The notes under the pieces were generated by a model. It was not told the DNA's origin and did not search any database. It saw only the letters and a list, made by a program, of their open reading frames with translations. The position numbers and the translations under genes were made by a program. Below, one piece after another: positions 62,573 through 64,000 of a DNA stretch of 64,000 nucleotides; the stretch's first letter is position 1; the number at the start of each line of letters is the position of its first letter. Source of the DNA: Planctomycetota bacterium (GTDB lineage Bacteria > Planctomycetota > Phycisphaerae > WQYP01); NCBI GenBank assembly GCA_021800165.1, contig JAJYZF010000002.1, forward strand, positions 45,808 to 109,807, written 5' to 3'.

Positions 62573-63709
62573 ATGATTCAAAGAGCGGATGCGGAACTGC
62601 CCTCGGTCAGCGAGCGGCGCAGCGGTTACAGCGCTGCGGATTTTAACATCTCGCCGCTGATTGCATTTTATGAAGTCACCCGGGCCTGCAATCTGTTGTG
62701 CAAACATTGCCGGGCCGAAGCACAGCCGCATCGCCATCCCTTGGAACTGGACACCGGCATGTCGCGGCGTTTGCTGGATACTCTGGCGGGTTTTCCCAAA
62801 CCGCCGATGCTGGTATTGACCGGTGGAGACCCGATAAAACGCCCTGATGTTTTTGATCTGGTGGAACATGCGGTAGGTTTGGGCCTGAAAACCGCCATGA
62901 CTCCCTCCGCCACGAAACTGGTGACCACGGAAGCGGTAGTCCGGCTCAAAACGGCGGGTTTGCATCGGTTGGCGGTCAGTTTGGATGGGGCCAGCGCCGA
63001 GCGGCACGACAGTTTCCGAGGCGTACCGGGCAGTTTCCAGCGCACCCTGGAGATTATGCGTGACGCTCGTGCGGCACACCTGCCGATGCAGATTAACACC
63101 ACGATTTCCCGGCATAATTTTGACCAGATCGACGAGATGGCCCATTTGCTGGTCGGCCATGGTATTGTGATGTGGTCGGTATTCTTTTTAGTGCCCACGG
63201 GTCGCGGCCTGGCCGAACAGCGCATAGCGCCGTGGGAATATGAAATCGCGTTTGAAAAGCTCTACGAGCACAGCCTTATCCAACCGTATCAGATTAAAAC
63301 CACGGAAGCCCCGCATTTTCGGCGCTTCATGCTGGAGCGCAGCGGGTGGAAGCCTGGCCGCGAAAATGAGAAATCCGGCCAAACCCTGCCGGGTATGGTG
63401 GGCACCAACGATGGACGGGGAGTCATGTTTATCAGCCATATTGGAGAAATTTATCCCAGCGGCTTTATGCCCATTCTTTGCGGCACTTTTCCCAAAGATT
63501 CACCCGTGGATGTGTATCAAAATTCCCCCCTGTTCAAATCGTTGCGTGATCCGAATCAGATCAAGGGTAAATGCGGATTTTGCCGCTACCGGGAGATCTG
63601 CGGCGGCAGCCGGGCCAGAGCCTACGCCCTCACCGGAGATCCCTTGGAATCGGAACCGGATTGTGTACACGTGTCACTGCGTTCTACCAGGAGTGGTGCC
63701 TTATGCTAA
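62573..63709 (+). CDS. Radical SAM/SPASM-type protein, heme-biosynthesis-like
   Basis: This 378-residue protein starts at ATG 62573 (AGGAG eight bases upstream), so an earlier TTG reading is not used. TRACNLLCKHCRAEA (Cys-x3-Cys-x2-Cys) binds the 4Fe-4S cluster; VLTGGDPIKR follows. Near the C-terminus, CGFCRYREICGG is a SPASM-like cluster site, and a final DCVH adds a Cys. The family resembles the AhbD/NirJ-type radical SAM proteins in siroheme-derived heme or heme d1 synthesis, but this is by likeness. It overlaps the next radical SAM gene by seven bases. Confidence 0.88.
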   Translation: MIQRADAELPSVSERRSGYSAADFNISPLIAFYEVTRACNLLCKHCRAEAQPHRHPLELDTGMSRRLLDTLAGFPKPPMLVLTGGDPIKRPDVFDLVEHAVGLGLKTAMTPSATKLVTTEAVVRLKTAGLHRLAVSLDGASAERHDSFRGVPGSFQRTLEIMRDARAAHLPMQINTTISRHNFDQIDEMAHLLVGHGIVMWSVFFLVPTGRGLAEQRIAPWEYEIAFEKLYEHSLIQPYQIKTTEAPHFRRFMLERSGWKPGRENEKSGQTLPGMVGTNDGRGVMFISHIGEIYPSGFMPILCGTFPKDSPVDVYQNSPLFKSLRDPNQIKGKCGFCRYREICGGSRARAYALTGDPLESEPDCVHVSLRSTRSGALC

Positions 63710-64000
63710 GCATTACCAACTTACTCTGTGGCCAGCAGGCCGGCAACGAACGGTTGCGTTATGGCCATACGGGGGCCGCCGGCAGTTTGGCTGATGGCCG
63801 TGTCGGGGTGCCCAAACCGGTGGTGGTGTGGGCCTTGACGCGGGCGTGCAATTTGCGCTGCGTGCATTGCTACGCTTCGGCCACGGCCGCGCCGGATACC
63901 GGCGAATTAACCCGGCGCGAAGGCCTGGATTTGCTTGATGATTTGCGTGGATTTGGCGTGCCGGCGGTGCTGCTTAGCGGCGGAGAGCCACTGACGCGGC
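63703..64000 (+). CDS. Radical SAM protein (AhbC/NirJ-like), truncated by window end
   Basis: The ATG at 63703 has AGGAG ten bases upstream and overlaps the previous stop by seven bases. About 99 codons are seen. TRACNLRCVHCYASA gives the Cys-x3-Cys-x2-Cys cluster site and LLSGGEPLTR the SAM-binding strand. Likeness to AhbC/NirJ2-type proteins suggests the partner step in the same pathway as the previous gene. The 3' part lies beyond the window. Confidence 0.85.
   Translation, partial: MLSITNLLCGQQAGNERLRYGHTGAAGSLADGRVGVPKPVVVWALTRACNLRCVHCYASATAAPDTGELTRREGLDLLDDLRGFGVPAVLLSGGEPLTR

Noticed and set aside
1..64000. tRNA, rRNA, CRISPR array or prophage genes
   Set aside because: I scanned intergenic regions and saw no cloverleaf-type or repeat-spacer pattern and no phage-type genes.

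Overview
The window reads as ordinary chromosome from a planctomycete-like bacterium, most likely class Phycisphaerae; this placement is an inference. Supporting signs are two PEP-CTERM secreted proteins, pseudopilins with the C-terminal H-x9-DG signature, a bL34 protein beginning MHYPHKIS, many planctomycete-style sugar genes (ThuA, Gfo/Idh/MocA, PmoA-like) and a moderately high GC content. I see no rRNA, tRNA, CRISPR array, prophage or plasmid genes. The main mobile-type signal is one RAYT (Y1 HUH) transposase gene. One compact type II restriction-modification pair is also present.

Region by region. 0.2-7.4 kb (minus): a carbohydrate operon led by a GntR/LacI hybrid regulator, then a secreted clan GH-A-like glycosidase with a CBM9-like tail, two tandem beta-propeller glycosidase paralogues and a repeat-type protein. 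7.8-9.8 kb: a PEP-CTERM protein and a pseudopilin. 10.1-13.5 kb: a GH4 alpha-galactosidase, then two lipoproteins (LpoB-like in layout, and YcfL-like). 13.5-20.4 kb: a dienelactone hydrolase, an AraC regulator, and a divergent five-gene operon (ThuA, Gfo/Idh, TIM-barrel isomerase, Gfo/Idh, PmoA-like) that looks like an oxidative sugar pathway. 20.9-27.1 kb: a GT2-DUF2062 fusion, an S55 (SpoIVB-type) peptidase, a secreted propeller protein, and a 44-aa bL34 gene (rpmH). 27.2-33.9 kb: VWA protein, GH3 glycosidase, second PEP-CTERM protein, nucleotide-sugar epimerase, NrdR. 34.0-40.8 kb: lipoprotein, restriction-modification pair, SixA, PIG-V-like mannosyltransferase, SDR. 41.0-46.7 kb: ECF sigma factor with a membrane partner carrying a pseudopilin-like exterior, RAYT, two tandem paralogues, SRAP. 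47.1-53.6 kb: B12/radical SAM, ABC ATPase, ThiO-like oxidase, DUF481 protein, RdgB. 53.6-64 kb: stand-alone nuoC, GT39, two tandem membrane proteins behind a 28-codon leader ORF, PdxJ, DapA, DoxX, a lipoprotein, a flavin split-barrel protein, and two heme-type radical SAM genes (the second cut by the window end).

The genes cluster around polysaccharide or glycoside breakdown (GH-A, propellers, GH3, GH4, the Gfo/Idh operon, an orphan MalK-type ATPase), cell-surface assembly, and housekeeping. Several near-consensus sigma-70 promoters (for example TTGACA-17-TACCAT) were read directly. The most unusual items are the sigma factor's membrane partner, the translationally coupled leader ORF, the HNH restriction-modification pair, a lone LacI-type operator in front of the GH3 gene, and the bL34 gene without its usual rnpA neighbour.
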